Positions 26,522 through 36,046 are shown, counted from the stretch's first letter. The stretch is DNA of 64,000 nt from Pseudomonas serboccidentalis (GCF_028830055.1 NZ_CP101655.1:1866880-1930879), one strand, 5' to 3'. Notes: generated from the letters alone by a model not told the origin. Made by a program: numbers and translations.

Positions 26522-26655
26522 GCGGTTGTCGGATCCTGATTGCTTTAGCCATGTGCCGGGACAGTCAACGGGCTTGAATGCCGCGCATCGCCGGATGATG
26601 CGCGGCAGGATATTGTTTCGATAGTCACGCAACGATCGCGAGACGAACGTCTTTT

Positions 26656-27777
26656 TTACAACGCAAACGTAGTGCCACGCGTATTCACAAACAGTGAGTA
26701 GATCGAGTGACTACTGGCCATGAACAGCCGATTCCCTTCGCGTCCGCCGAAGCACAGGTTCGGGCAGCGCTCTGGCAGGGAAATGTGTCCGATGGCCTTG
26801 CCCAGCGGATTAAAAACGCGCACGCCGTCGAGTTTCTCCAGGTCGGCCTTGGGATCACCATTGCCGCCCCAGCCGCACCACAGATTGCCCGCTTCGTCGC
26901 ATTTGATGCCGTCGATTGCGGCATAGTCCAGCCCCTCGATGTGCTTGCGGCGTTCGCCCAGTGTGCCGTCGTCCTTCACGGCAATCGCCCAGATCAGGCG
27001 ATTGGGCTTGGCGCGGCCTTCGACGACGTACAGGGTTTTTTCGTCGGGAGAAAAGCACAGGCCGTTGGGGCCGTTGAGGTCGTCGATGACCCGAGTGACT
27101 TTTTTGCTCTCGCCGTCGATGCGGTACACGGCGTGGGGTTGGCTCGGGGTGATTTTGTGGCCTTCGTAGTTGTTGCTGGTCTGGAAGGGCGGGTCGCTGA
27201 ACCAGATCGATCCGTCACTTTTGCAGACGATGTCGTTGGGCGAGTTGAAGGGCTTGCCGTCGAAGCTGTCGGCCAGCACGGTGATCGTGCCATTGTATTC
27301 GGTGCGCGTGATGCGGCGGCCTTCGCGGGTGGTGGTGGAGCCTTCGCAGACGATCAGACGCCCTTGGCGATCCCGGCACATGCCGTTGGAGAAGTTCGAG
27401 TGTTCGCGGTACACGGTGAAGGTGTCGGTGATTTCGTCCCAGCGCATGATGCGATTATTGGGGATGTCGCTGACCAACAAGTAGCGGCCATCACCAACCC
27501 ACACCGGCCCTTCGGCCCAGCGCATACCGGTGGCGAGTTTTTCAACACTGGCGTTGAAAACGCGTAGCTCGAGGAAGCTGTCGTCGAGGATGTGAATCAG
27601 TGGATCCGGGTAGCGCTGACTCAAGGGTTCGGCGGCCTCGGAGATTCGGGTTAGCGCGGCGCTGCCGACGGTGGCGAGCGTGGCGGAAACAGCGAGGGAT
27701 TTTTTCAGGAAGTTGCGGCGAGTATTGCCCTTTGCCCGGTCAAGGCTTTCAGGGGGGGCGGACAGGGATGAGTCCAT
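26656..27777 (-). CDS. Tat-exported SMP-30/gluconolactonase-like protein
   Basis: A 373-residue protein. The N-terminus has a twin-arginine signal (NTRRNFLKK at ~18-26, then hydrophobic stretch to ~48), so it is exported folded. The mature part is a six-bladed SMP-30/gluconolaconase/LRE propeller (WAEGPVWVGDGRYLLVSD, NSPNDIVCKSDGSIWFSD, GPNGLCFSPDEKTLYV) with metal-binding Glu and Asp/Asn residues. It probably hydrolyses a sugar lactone or related ester in the periplasm. GGAG precedes the ATG. Confidence 0.85.
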   Translation of the reverse strand: MDSSLSAPPESLDRAKGNTRRNFLKKSLAVSATLATVGSAALTRISEAAEPLSQRYPDPLIHILDDSFLELRVFNASVEKLATGMRWAEGPVWVGDGRYLLVSDIPNNRIMRWDEITDTFTVYREHSNFSNGMCRDRQGRLIVCEGSTTTREGRRITRTEYNGTITVLADSFDGKPFNSPNDIVCKSDGSIWFSDPPFQTSNNYEGHKITPSQPHAVYRIDGESKKVTRVIDDLNGPNGLCFSPDEKTLYVVEGRAKPNRLIWAIAVKDDGTLGERRKHIEGLDYAAIDGIKCDEAGNLWCGWGGNGDPKADLEKLDGVRVFNPLGKAIGHISLPERCPNLCFGGREGNRLFMASSHSIYSLFVNTRGTTFAL

Positions 27778-27915
27778 GTAGCGATCTCCGTGGTTTTATT
27801 TTTTTTGGAGACCTAGTAATACCTTGTGGTAAGACATCGTACAAGTGCTTCGTCGCGCGGCCCATATGGCGTATGCAGCTTTGATGAATCGACGCTTGGT
27901 TTTTGCACAGGACCG

Positions 27916-28659
27916 TCAGCGGGCGCTGTCGATGATTTGGCCTCCGTCAGGCGTGAGGCTGTATCCCGTCAAGAACTGCGCATCCTTACTGGCGAGAAAC
28001 AACACCACCGGCGCAATATCCTCTTCCGGTGATCCATAACGACCAAGCACGTTAGTGGGGGCAGGTACATCGACCGCGGTTCCCCACGTGTCAGCGACCG
28101 GCATGACATTGTTGACCGTGATCTTGTCAGCGCCCCATTCCCTGGCCGCAGAGCGAGTCAAGGCACGTACGGCTTCCTTTGCCATGTTGTAAGGCGCATA
28201 GCCCTGCATGCCAATGACACCGGCCAGGGACGCGAAATTAATAACCCGGCCCTCACCGCTGGCTTTGAGATGGGGATAGCACGCCTGCATCGTTCGCAGA
28301 TAAGCAATCGGGCCCATTTCGAAATTACGCTGCAACTGCTCGGCTGATAGCTCAATCACCGATGAAAAAACCACAGAAGGATCGAAAGCATTGTTAACCA
28401 GAATGTCGATTCGTCCATAGGCAGCCATCACCTTGTCGACAGTGGCAGTAATTTGAACGGGATCAGCGATATCGCAAACGATTCCGAGGGCGATGCCGCC
28501 AGCGGCCTGGATCTCGGCAACCACCTGATCAACATTTTCAGCCGTGCGCGAAACGACCGCGACCGTCGCACCCTGCATCGCGAAAAGTTTAGCGATGGCT
28601 CGGCCGATACCCCGACCGGCGCCGGTGACAATGGCAACTTTTTCATTGAGTCGAGTCAT
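27916..28659 (-). CDS. SDR-family oxidoreductase
   Basis: A classical short-chain dehydrogenase of 247 residues: VTGAGRGIGRA cofactor site, LVNNAF, catalytic YNMAK, and C-terminal LTPDGGQII. ATG at 28659 with GGGGA upstream matches related proteins; another ATG four codons earlier overlaps the DoxX stop as TAATG, so the two genes are coupled either way. It reduces or oxidises an unknown alcohol/ketone. Probably regulated by the divergent HxlR protein. Confidence 0.85.
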   Translation of the reverse strand: MTRLNEKVAIVTGAGRGIGRAIAKLFAMQGATVAVVSRTAENVDQVVAEIQAAGGIALGIVCDIADPVQITATVDKVMAAYGRIDILVNNAFDPSVVFSSVIELSAEQLQRNFEMGPIAYLRTMQACYPHLKASGEGRVINFASLAGVIGMQGYAPYNMAKEAVRALTRSAAREWGADKITVNNVMPVADTWGTAVDVPAPTNVLGRYGSPEEDIAPVVLFLASKDAQFLTGYSLTPDGGQIIDSAR

Positions 28660-28670
28660 GTTGTTCCCCA

Positions 28671-29078
28671 TTACTTAAGAGCTTCTTGGATGATCGTTAC
28701 CGGTGCATAAGGCGATGGATATTCGCGAGCAACGTTTTGTGTCACGAAGGAGGTGGCCAGGAGAATGATTCCTACGGCTGCCGGGATAGAACCTTTGGGT
28801 TTGTGAACACCCAGGTGTGCTGATGCTGAGAGCAACAAGTGATAAAGCATGCCGGCATAAGCCAGATCACTGATTGCCACATTGAAGCGCCACAAAATCG
28901 CGACGGGTCCCAGTATCTTGACCACGATCATCAAAGGCACCAGATGGGAGGCTGAATAGCCCAACTCCGCTTGTGCGTTGCGAACAAAGTCTCCCTTGGC
29001 GATGTACATCAAGGCAGAGGCGAAATAGAGCAACGAAAGCAGCGCCGTGCTAATCCAGTAAATATAATTTTCGATCAT
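28671..29078 (-). CDS. DoxX-like membrane protein
   Basis: A 135-residue protein with four hydrophobic segments, matching the DoxX family of inner-membrane proteins. AGGAAAACC precedes the ATG. It is first in an operon with the SDR gene and divergent from an HxlR regulator. DoxX-SDR/HxlR neighbourhoods are common in redox or electrophile stress loci; the exact role is not known. Confidence 0.78.
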   Translation of the reverse strand: MIENYIYWISTALLSLLYFASALMYIAKGDFVRNAQAELGYSASHLVPLMIVVKILGPVAILWRFNVAISDLAYAGMLYHLLLSASAHLGVHKPKGSIPAAVGIILLATSFVTQNVAREYPSPYAPVTIIQEALK

Positions 29079-29173
29079 GAGGTTTTCCTAAGCAGGTGTT
29101 TTTACTTCGGCTTAGGGCGAAGATGTCGTCTAACATGAAAAACCACAAGTAGGATGAAAAACTGGTACTTAGT

Positions 29174-29575
29174 ATGGAAAACCAGACTAATGATGACGGT
29201 CAGATCAACATGCACGAGGAAATGCGGCGCGCATTTTCGCTGCTTTCAGGCAAGTGGAAGCTGGAGATCATGTGGATGCTAAATCAGCGAATCTACCGTT
29301 TTGGCGAGCTGCGCAAAGCGATCAATGGCATTACACAACACATGCTGACGGCGCAACTTCGGGAGCTTGAGAGCGATGGCTTGATCTCGCGAACGGTCTT
29401 CGCAGAAGTGCCCCCGCGCGTGGAGTATGAAATGACAGCAAAAGCACGCGCACTCGGGCCGACGATGGAGGCGCTCGCTCAATGGTGGAATGAATACGGC
29501 AAAAGCGTACCGGTGAGGCCTGCCTCACGTGGCCGCAAAGCCAATAAAACCCAGGCGAGTGAGGGACCGATTTGA
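29174..29575 (+). CDS. HxlR-family regulator
   Basis: A 133-residue winged-helix protein: LLSGKWKLEIMWML at the start of the domain, RFGELRKAINGITQHMLTAQ recognition helix region, and VPPRVEYEMTAKA wing. A basic tail (RKANK) follows. The conserved N-terminal Cys of redox-sensing HxlR proteins is absent, so it is not an obvious thiol sensor. The ribosome site is weak. It probably controls the divergent DoxX-SDR operon. Confidence 0.86.
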   Translation: MENQTNDDGQINMHEEMRRAFSLLSGKWKLEIMWMLNQRIYRFGELRKAINGITQHMLTAQLRELESDGLISRTVFAEVPPRVEYEMTAKARALGPTMEALAQWWNEYGKSVPVRPASRGRKANKTQASEGPI

Positions 29576-29693
29576 GTCGGTCTTTGCTGGCGGCCAACGT
29601 CTATGCGGCGATGAACCTGAAACTCTTCGAGTTTCTCGACCAGTTGGTTGCGCACTATCAGCGGTAACGCCCAGGGCTGGAAACTCATCAAGT

Positions 29694-29728
29694 GGCGCCG
29701 TCAAACCGCAGCTTCACGGCGCCTTTTT
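29694..29728 (+). terminator. rho-independent terminator
   Basis: Perfect eight-bp stem GGCGCCGT / ACGGCGCC followed by five T, between the HxlR gene and the convergent cupin gene. Confidence 0.85.
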
Positions 29729-29730
29729 GC

Positions 29731-30117
29731 TCAGATCCAGACGTCGTTGTCAGCCGTGCGCTCGCCACCCTCGTGCCCGGTGTTGCGCACCCCTCGAGGC
29801 TCAATCATCATCAGGCGCGCTTCTCCCTCCGCCGCCGTGCGATGTTCGGTCCCGCGTGGCACGACGTACAGCTCACCCGGCGCGACGTAGACGCTGCCAT
29901 GGGGCAGATCGATCCGCAGCGTGCCTTCGATCACGATGAAAGCCTCATCGGTTTCCGGGTGGGTGTGCCAAATGAATTCACCTTCGATGCGAACCACCTT
30001 GAACTGGTAGTCGTTCATTTCGGCGACCACGCGTGGGCTCCATGGCTGATCGATCAGTGCTGCTTTTTGCGCCAGATTGATGGCGTGCAGATTCGCTTCT
30101 TTGCGGGTGTGTGGCAT
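29731..30117 (-). CDS. cupin-domain protein
   Basis: A 128-residue single cupin barrel. Motif 1 reads WHTHPETDEAFIVIEG (two His and Glu metal ligands) and motif 2 PHGSVYVAPGELYVVPRGTEHR (His), so the metal site is intact. Such small cupins are isomerases, dioxygenases or sensors. GAGAGGA precedes the ATG. Lies 32 bases downstream of an AraC regulator gene on the same strand. Confidence 0.83.
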   Translation of the reverse strand: MPHTRKEANLHAINLAQKAALIDQPWSPRVVAEMNDYQFKVVRIEGEFIWHTHPETDEAFIVIEGTLRIDLPHGSVYVAPGELYVVPRGTEHRTAAEGEARLMMIEPRGVRNTGHEGGERTADNDVWI

Positions 30118-30149
30118 GACGGATCCTCTCTCAAACAGGAGTCGTCAGC

Positions 30150-31013
30150 CTAGCGAAGGGGCAATTGGCAATGCTTGTACGATCCTGCAAGTTGACGATG
30201 TGCCCGGACGCGCTCCAGCCAGCGCGACGGAGACACCCCATAAGTACGGGTGAAGTGCCGGGTCATGTGACTTTGGTCGTGAAAGCCCGCCGCCAGAGCG
30301 GCATCCACCAGCGAGAATCGGTCAAGCACCAGCGCGCGGAATACATCCAGACGGCGCAGGGTCACGAAGCGATAGGGACTGGTGCCAAACAGCACTCTGA
30401 AGTCCCGGGAAAGGCTCCATTTTTCTCGGCCGCTGGCCTGCTCCAGCATCTCCAGCGTCACGCTCTGATGAAGGTGGGCCATGATGAATTCCCTGGCGCG
30501 CTCGGCCGCCGGGTAATCGAGCAGTTTGCGCCCACGAGGCTTACCCGCCACCGCCCGCAGTGCCATTGCCAGATCAAACAGGGCGTCCTGTTCTTCCAGC
30601 GGGTCGAGTGAGTGATCCATCGCCTGCACGAACGATTCGCTGGCACGATACAGACGCGGGTCGCTGGAGAGGCCGCCGGCGATAAACGGTAACGGCTCAC
30701 CCTTCAACACCTGCTGAATCAGGGCCGGGTCGATATAGGCCATTCGATAGCGGAAACCGGCTTCGGTCCCGGCCATGCCGTCGTGCAATTCATCCGGATG
30801 CAGCAGCAAGGTGTTTCCCGGCAAACCGTGGCGCAGGGAGCCCTTGTAGTGAAAGCTTTGCACGCCGGAGAGTGTGCGGCCGATCGAATAAGTGTCGTGT
30901 CGATGTGGGTGGTAGCCATGGCCGCCAAACCAGGCCTCGATACGTTCTATCCGCCCCGGCTGAGTGCTGCGCAATACCCAGTCGGCGCCTGGATCGGGTC
31001 TGGACTGTTCCAT
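30150..31013 (-). CDS. AraC-family regulator with cupin-type ligand domain
   Basis: A 287-residue regulator. The N-terminal AraC-binding cupin has HPHRHDTYSIG and LLLHPDELHDG; the C-terminal AraC domain has two helix-turn-helices (SVTLEMLEQASGREKWSLSR and the ALAAGFHDQSHMTRHF segment). The ATG at 31013 has AGGGA upstream; a frame to 31133 adds 40 residues without domain. It may form one unit with the downstream cupin gene. Ligand unknown. Confidence 0.87.
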   Translation of the reverse strand: MEQSRPDPGADWVLRSTQPGRIERIEAWFGGHGYHPHRHDTYSIGRTLSGVQSFHYKGSLRHGLPGNTLLLHPDELHDGMAGTEAGFRYRMAYIDPALIQQVLKGEPLPFIAGGLSSDPRLYRASESFVQAMDHSLDPLEEQDALFDLAMALRAVAGKPRGRKLLDYPAAERAREFIMAHLHQSVTLEMLEQASGREKWSLSRDFRVLFGTSPYRFVTLRRLDVFRALVLDRFSLVDAALAAGFHDQSHMTRHFTRTYGVSPSRWLERVRAHRQLAGSYKHCQLPLR

Positions 31014-31083
31014 GGTTTCACTGTCCCTGAGAGAGAAAACCTGCTGCCAACGATGATAGCGAACCTGATCGCAAGCAAGATGT

Positions 31084-31452
31084 TTACCGTTGCCCCCGTG
31101 TGTTTCGCGCCAGACGCTCACGCCAGTTGCCACCGTGCGTGCGTTGGCACTCTTGCTCGGAGTCGAAGCGCACGCAAGCGTCTGAAGGGGACAGGTCGAT
31201 GTCGGCTTCCCTCAGCGCGGTGGCAGTCAGCTCGAAGACGCGTGCCTTGGCTTGCGTCAGGGCGAGGGTTTTGTCGGCCTCGGTTTCGAACACCCAGGTG
31301 ACTGTCAGCGTTGCCGTCAAAGCGCTCAGGTCAGCGGTATGGGTAAGCCAGGTGAAGCCCTTGATTTCAGCTTTTGCGGTTTCACACGCATCGGTGAGCG
31401 TGGCAATCAAGCGGCGCTCGATCCTCGCCAGTTCACGTTTTCCAGGGGGCAT
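31084..31452 (-). CDS. hypothetical protein, 122 residues
   Basis: A soluble protein with a basic N-terminus (PPGKRELARIERR), a central beta-rich part with TATLTVTWVFET, two cysteines (DACET, DACVRF) and a basic Arg-rich end. AAGGAAC precedes the ATG. I recall similar Pseudomonas proteins annotated loosely as Fis-type regulators, but no Fis helix-turn-helix is visible here. Function unknown. Confidence 0.65.
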   Translation of the reverse strand: MPPGKRELARIERRLIATLTDACETAKAEIKGFTWLTHTADLSALTATLTVTWVFETEADKTLALTQAKARVFELTATALREADIDLSPSDACVRFDSEQECQRTHGGNWRERLARNTRGQR

Positions 31453-31597
31453 TTCGGGTTCCTTGCTGACAATGGCCAGCGATCAAAAGCGCTCATCATA
31501 TCGTGCCGGCGACGTGGTCTGGAGTCGCACACTCAGGTTGCTTTCGAAATTCAGTTGAGGATAACTGGGGCACCGCCCCTCGAATAAGGAGGCCCTG

Positions 31598-32137
31598 ATG
31601 GCCACTGCCCACGTGTTCATTGCCGTCAGTCTGGATGGCTTCATTTCGCGCCCGGATGGCGAGATCGACTGGCTTTTACAGCGTGACGATCAGACAGAAG
31701 ACCATGGCTATTCCACCTTCATTGCCGACAAGGATGTGATCGTGATGGGGCGGGGTACCTATGAGAAGGTGCTGACCTTCGACACATGCTTCTATGATCG
31801 GCCCGTGGTGGTGCTGTCCGAACAGTTGGTGGATACACCGGTGCCCGAGGCGCTGCAGGGTAAGCTGCGTTTTTCCAATCACGCGCCCGCCGACCTGATG
31901 GCGGAGCTGGCGAGCCAGGGTGTTGCGCGGGTGTATGTCGACGGCGGGCAGATGGTGCAATCCTTCCTGCGCGACGGTCTGCTCGCCGATATGGTCATCA
32001 CTACGGTTCCCGTGCTGATCGGGTCGGGAAGGTCATTGTTCGGCGCGCTTGCGCAGGACATTGCGTTGGATCTGGTCTCCAGTCACAGTTTTCCTTCGGG
32101 CCTGGTGCAGTCAACCTACCGCATCGTGCGCGGCTAG
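31598..32137 (+). CDS. dihydrofolate-reductase-like (RibD C-terminal) protein
   Basis: A 179-residue protein of the RibD_C/DHFR-like fold: VSLDGFISRPDGEIDWL near the N-terminus, VMGRGTYEKV and VYVDGGQMVQSFL, then TTVPVLIGSGRSLF. These NADPH-binding proteins resemble YyaP/YwjB, whose roles are mostly undefined. A strong AAGGAGG precedes the ATG. It stands alone. Confidence 0.82.
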   Translation: MATAHVFIAVSLDGFISRPDGEIDWLLQRDDQTEDHGYSTFIADKDVIVMGRGTYEKVLTFDTCFYDRPVVVLSEQLVDTPVPEALQGKLRFSNHAPADLMAELASQGVARVYVDGGQMVQSFLRDGLLADMVITTVPVLIGSGRSLFGALAQDIALDLVSSHSFPSGLVQSTYRIVRG

Positions 32138-32237
32138 CGCATCGCCTGAACGTGCAGCAACCGGGAAAACAACCCGCAGGCACAGTGACGTGCAGCTGCG
32201 GTACCATGCCACACTTCACCACCTACGAGCATTGAAA

Positions 32238-32879
32238 ATGGATTCTCACTCGATTCTGGCCTTCACCCTCGTCGCCGCGATTGCCATCGCCAGCCCCGGG
32301 CCTGCGACGCTGATGGCGATCAACAACAGTCTGGCGCACGGGCAGCGCAGCGCGATCTGGTCGTCGCTGGGCAATGCCAGTGGCCTGTTCTGCCTGTCGG
32401 CGGCGGCGATGCTGGGGTTGGGCGCGTTGCTGGCGAGTTCCGAGTGGTTGTTCAACGCGGTGAAGATTCTCGGTGCCGGCTATCTGTTCTATCTCGGGCT
32501 CAAGCAGTTGTTCAAGAAAGGCCCGATGCTGCCCGACGCTATCGCCGATGACGTGAGCAAGAGCAAACCGAGCCGGATGAAGCTGTACAAGTCGGCATTC
32601 CTCACGGCGGTGACCAACCCCAAGGCGACGATGTTTTTCACCGCGCTGTTCCCGCAGTTCATCGATCAGGGTGCGACGTTGTTGCCGCAGTTCCTGATTC
32701 TGACTTCGATTTTCATGGCGTTGTCAGTCACGTCGCTGAGCCTGTATGCCGCGCTGGCCTCCCGGGCCAAAGGCGTGCTGACCCGGCCCGCGTTGTCGCG
32801 TTGGGTCAACCGGGTAGTGGGCACCACGTTCATCGGTTTTGGTGCGGCGATCTTGACCATGCGCCGGCAAACCGTTTAA
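32238..32879 (+). CDS. LysE/RhtB-family amino-acid exporter
   Basis: A 213-residue inner-membrane protein with about six hydrophobic segments and the family motifs ASPGPATLMAINNSLAHG near the N-terminus and TNPKATMFFTALFPQF in the middle. It exports amino acids or homoserine-lactone-like compounds by proton antiport. The ATG at 32238 begins the first segment. Substrate unknown. Confidence 0.87.
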   Translation: MDSHSILAFTLVAAIAIASPGPATLMAINNSLAHGQRSAIWSSLGNASGLFCLSAAAMLGLGALLASSEWLFNAVKILGAGYLFYLGLKQLFKKGPMLPDAIADDVSKSKPSRMKLYKSAFLTAVTNPKATMFFTALFPQFIDQGATLLPQFLILTSIFMALSVTSLSLYAALASRAKGVLTRPALSRWVNRVVGTTFIGFGAAILTMRRQTV

Positions 32880-32888
32880 GCGCGAGCG

Positions 32889-33728
32889 TCAATCCAGATC
32901 GCTGGCCTGATGCCGCTCGGCGACCTGGCTCGCCTCGTCGCCCCAGGTGCGGTTGACGCGCTGGCCACGAATCACCGCAGGGCGTTGGGCGATTTCCTCT
33001 GCCCAGCGCTGCACATGGGTGTATTCCTGGGCCGCTAGAAACTCGGCAGCCGAATACACGTTGTTGCGCACCAGTTGGCCGTACCACGGCCAGACGGCGA
33101 TGTCGGCGATGGTGTAGCTGTCGCCGGCCAGATAGCGGTTTTCAGCCAGGCGTCGGTCGAGCACGTCGAGCTGACGCTTGGCTTCCATGGTGAAGCGGTT
33201 GATCGGGTATTCGAGCTTCTCCGGCGCGTACGCGTAGAAGTGCCCGAAACCGCCGCCCAGATAAGGCGCCGCGCCCATCTGCCAGAACAGCCAGTTGAGG
33301 GTTTCGGTGCGGCCGGCCGGATCTTTCGGCAGGAAGGCGCCGAATTTTTCCGCCAGGTACAACAGGATCGAACCGGACTCGAACACCCGAATCGGCGGCT
33401 GCGCGCTACGGTCGAGCAGGGCCGGGATCTTCGAGTTCGGGTTGATCTCGACAAAGCCGCTGGAGAACTGATCGCCTTCGTTGATGCGAATCAGCCACGC
33501 ATCGTATTCGGCACCGGTATGTCCCAGCGCGAGCAACTCTTCCAGCAGGATGGTGACCTTCACGCCATTGGGCGTCGCCAGCGAATACAGCTGCAGCGGA
33601 TGCTTGCCTACCGGCAGCGTCTTGTCGTGTGTCGGCCCGGCAATCGGGCGGTTGATGCTGGCGAACTGGCCGCCGGACGGTGCTTCGTGTTTCCAGACTT
33701 TGGGCGGTACGTAGGGCGCTTTACTCAT
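32889..33728 (-). CDS. yghU: YghU-type glutathione disulfide-bond oxidoreductase
   Basis: A 279-residue GST of the nu class: an N-terminal extension, LATPNGVKVTILLEEL with the Thr-Pro-Asn active-site residues, NPNSKIPALLD, FESGSILLYLAEKFG and a helical C-terminal domain. Known members reduce organic peroxides or disulfides using two glutathione molecules. Start ATG with GAGG nine bases upstream. No partner genes; antioxidant role inferred from family. Confidence 0.88.
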   Translation of the reverse strand: MSKAPYVPPKVWKHEAPSGGQFASINRPIAGPTHDKTLPVGKHPLQLYSLATPNGVKVTILLEELLALGHTGAEYDAWLIRINEGDQFSSGFVEINPNSKIPALLDRSAQPPIRVFESGSILLYLAEKFGAFLPKDPAGRTETLNWLFWQMGAAPYLGGGFGHFYAYAPEKLEYPINRFTMEAKRQLDVLDRRLAENRYLAGDSYTIADIAVWPWYGQLVRNNVYSAAEFLAAQEYTHVQRWAEEIAQRPAVIRGQRVNRTWGDEASQVAERHQASDLD

Positions 33729-33855
33729 GAAATGGGCCTCATCGTGGTTTTGCCGATTGATACCTGACAGGTATCAGGTTCGACAGCATAAACGCTCCTG
33801 ATCACGCTGCGCAGTTCGTGGGGTCAATTGATCCCGCGACCGTCGAGCAAGGTTT

Positions 33856-34290
33856 TCAGCGAGCAGGGGTATCCGCGTTTCCAACAAAGCTTGTTAGCGA
33901 AACCGGGTCGAATGATGTGTTGGCAATCTCGCTGACGTCAGGTTCCAACTGCCATTGATCCGCGCTGTTGGTCATCTGGCGCACAACCCATTGCTGCGGT
34001 CCCGTCCAGGATAGCTCGAGGTAAGGGCCTGCCAGCGCTGCGCTGGCAATCAGTAAAGCCACTTCATCCGCCGGACCGGGGCACATGCCCCCGACAGCAA
34101 AAGGTACACGCGCAAGCATCAGCTCGTTGAGCAGGCGTACGCGCTCGGCGTGCGACGTGAACGTTATCTTGCGCTCTCCGGCTGCAGCACCGGCAAACAT
34201 CAGATAGCCCGTCGTCGAGTCGGTCGAGTTGATCGACGCCAGATGTACGGGTGGCTGTCCTGAGCCTTTTGCATAACGTGGCGTGTTCAC
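33856..34290 (-). CDS. hypothetical protein coupled to LysR gene
   Basis: A 144-residue soluble protein, GTG start at 34290 with AAGGA close upstream. The GTG overlaps the stop of the LysR gene (GTGA, 34287-34290), so it is translationally coupled. The sequence includes VPFAVGGMCPGPADEVALL and shows no domain I know. It is probably in the same regulatory pathway as the LysR protein. Confidence 0.65.
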   Translation of the reverse strand: MNTPRYAKGSGQPPVHLASINSTDSTTGYLMFAGAAAGERKITFTSHAERVRLLNELMLARVPFAVGGMCPGPADEVALLIASAALAGPYLELSWTGPQQWVVRQMTNSADQWQLEPDVSEIANTSFDPVSLTSFVGNADTPAR

Positions 34291-35258
34291 TGCAAATCCT
34301 TTTCAGTGGGTGTGTGAAACGATGGGGCCAAAGCATTTTCCATCGGCCAGCGCCGCTTCAAGTGCTCGGTCAAATAATCCATGAAGGCTCTGACCTTCGG
34401 CGTCAGCGCCGCACGCTCCTGCACGCAGGCATAGATGTCCATCGGCTCGACATACGCGTGGGCTTCACCTGGGCGATGTTCAAACAGCGGCACCAGTTGA
34501 CCGTTTTCGAGATAGGGCGCGGCGACGAATTCGGCCAGGCGCGTGATGCCCGCGCCGTTGACTGCCATTTGCGCCAGGGCGTCGATGTCGTCGCTGATGG
34601 CGGTGGCGTTGATCGGGGCGTCGTAGTGCTGGCCGTTGCGGATCAAACCCCAGCGCAGAAAGCGTCCGTCCAGTGGATAGCGGAACGCCAGGCAGGCGTG
34701 GTGCTGCAGCTCTTGCGGTGATTGCGGCACACCGGCGCGTGCAAGGTAGGCGGGGGCGGCGCAGAAGATGAAGGGCAGGGAAACGATCCTGCGCGCGACA
34801 ATGCCGTCCTCCAGTTGCGGCTTGATCCGCAGGCTCAAGTCGATGTTGTCCTGGATGTGATTGATCTTGCCATTGGTGGTCGACAGCTCCAGCAGCAAGC
34901 GCGGGTGCAGCGCTGCGAAACCGGCGATCAGCGGGGCCAGCACGTGGCGGCCGAACGCGGAGGTGGAGGCGATGCTCAAGCGGCCTTGCAGCTCGCCTTG
35001 ATCGCTGATGATCGAGCTCTGCGCCGACTCCAGGTCCGCTGCGATGCGTTTGACCTTTTCGTAGTACTGCGCGCCGTTCTCGGTCAGGGCCATGCGGCGA
35101 GTGGTGCGTTGCAGCAGGCGTACGCCGAGGTGGGTTTCGAGGCGATTGAGGGTCTGGCTCACGGCGGCGGCACTGACGCCCAGGGTCCTGGCGGCGCCGA
35201 CGATGGAGCCGGCTTCAACCACTTTGATAAAACTGGCAATCGCCGCCAACAGATTCAT
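34287..35258 (-). CDS. LysR-family regulator
   Basis: A 323-residue LysR protein: N-terminal helix-turn-helix SIVGAARTLGVSAAAVSQTL, RLLQRTTRRMALTENG, and a two-lobed effector domain (~90-300). LysR proteins usually act on a divergent gene; here the divergent neighbour is the DUF2798 gene at 35385. Overlaps the downstream hypothetical by four bases. Effector unknown. Confidence 0.88.
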   Translation of the reverse strand: MNLLAAIASFIKVVEAGSIVGAARTLGVSAAAVSQTLNRLETHLGVRLLQRTTRRMALTENGAQYYEKVKRIAADLESAQSSIISDQGELQGRLSIASTSAFGRHVLAPLIAGFAALHPRLLLELSTTNGKINHIQDNIDLSLRIKPQLEDGIVARRIVSLPFIFCAAPAYLARAGVPQSPQELQHHACLAFRYPLDGRFLRWGLIRNGQHYDAPINATAISDDIDALAQMAVNGAGITRLAEFVAAPYLENGQLVPLFEHRPGEAHAYVEPMDIYACVQERAALTPKVRAFMDYLTEHLKRRWPMENALAPSFHTPTEKDLQ

Positions 35259-35384
35259 CCGTGCTCCGCCGAGTGGGTTCGATTCGTAAGTGCTGCTTTA
35301 TAAAGTACCTGCGGCGAACCGTCTAGTTGGGGGCAGGGGGCTTTGCTAAGGTGCCGGCTCCCTGTCAATGGATGGCTAAGTCAC

Positions 35385-35660
35385 ATGAATCAAAGAGCAA
35401 CCCCCGATGTCTTGTATGCCTCGCGTCGCAAGCTGTCGGCACGGGCGACGCCCTATGTGTTTGCGCTGTACATGGCGACGATCATGGCGTTCCTGATGTC
35501 GCTGGTGATCACCGCCGCCAACGCCGGCATTGATAACGACTACCTGAATAATGCGCTGCATGCCTACAAGCTGGCGATGCCTGTGGCGTTTCTGTGCATC
35601 CTCGTGGTGCGGCCGATCGTGATCAAACTGGTGTCGATGACGGTGCATCCGCATCGTTGA
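35385..35660 (+). CDS. DUF2798 small membrane protein
   Basis: A 91-residue protein with two membrane segments (YVFALYMATIMAFLMSLVIT and KLAMPVAFLCILVVRPIVIK) separated by a short loop, matching the DUF2798 family. The ATG at 35385 is preferred to an upstream one at 35343. Divergent from the LysR gene. Function unknown. Confidence 0.75.
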   Translation: MNQRATPDVLYASRRKLSARATPYVFALYMATIMAFLMSLVITAANAGIDNDYLNNALHAYKLAMPVAFLCILVVRPIVIKLVSMTVHPHR

Positions 35661-35787
35661 TTCATACCCCGGCCAGTGGCAAAAACAATCGAAACTTCAC
35701 GCGTGCCGCGACTGTCCAGACCCTTGTATCGCCCGGCGGATATCTCGCCGGGCAGGCTTCATGCATCGGTGACAGGCGAGGAACGAG

Positions 35788-36043
35788 ATGACGACGACAG
35801 TGGGATATTTTCTGGTGGAGCGGCTCAGCCAATGGGGCGTCACGCGGATTTTTGGTTATCCGGGAGACGGCATCAATGGCGTGTTCGGCGCGCTCGCCCG
35901 AGCCAATGGCAAGATCGAATTCGTTCAGGCGCGGCACGAAGAAATGGCCGCGTTCATGGCCTCGGCACCGTCGCAAGTGCGCCATCTGCTTGATCGTGCG
36001 GTGCGCACGGCGGTTGGCGAGCGTCCTCCCGGGCAAGAAGTAA
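35788..36043 (+). pseudogene. remnant of thiamine-pyrophosphate-requiring enzyme
   Basis: The first ~59 codons are a clean N-terminus of a TPP enzyme of the pyruvate-oxidase/acetolactate-synthase type (VTRIFGYPGDGINGVFGAL, QARHEEMAAFMAS). They jump directly to a piece that matches an internal region of such proteins (VRHLLDRAVRTAVGER), and then, one frame over, to LASVLPGKK and a stop at 36043, which looks like the original C-terminus. So about 500 codons were lost in at least two internal deletions. The catalytic domain is gone; a REP element follows the stop. Confidence 0.8.
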
Positions 36044-36046
36044 CCC

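Noticed and set aside
29570..29668. Short frame reading NVYAAMNLKLFEFLDQLV after the HxlR gene
   Set aside because: Only ~30 codons, overlaps the HxlR stop, no ribosome site and no identifiable parent gene; it may be a gene remnant but is too short to call.
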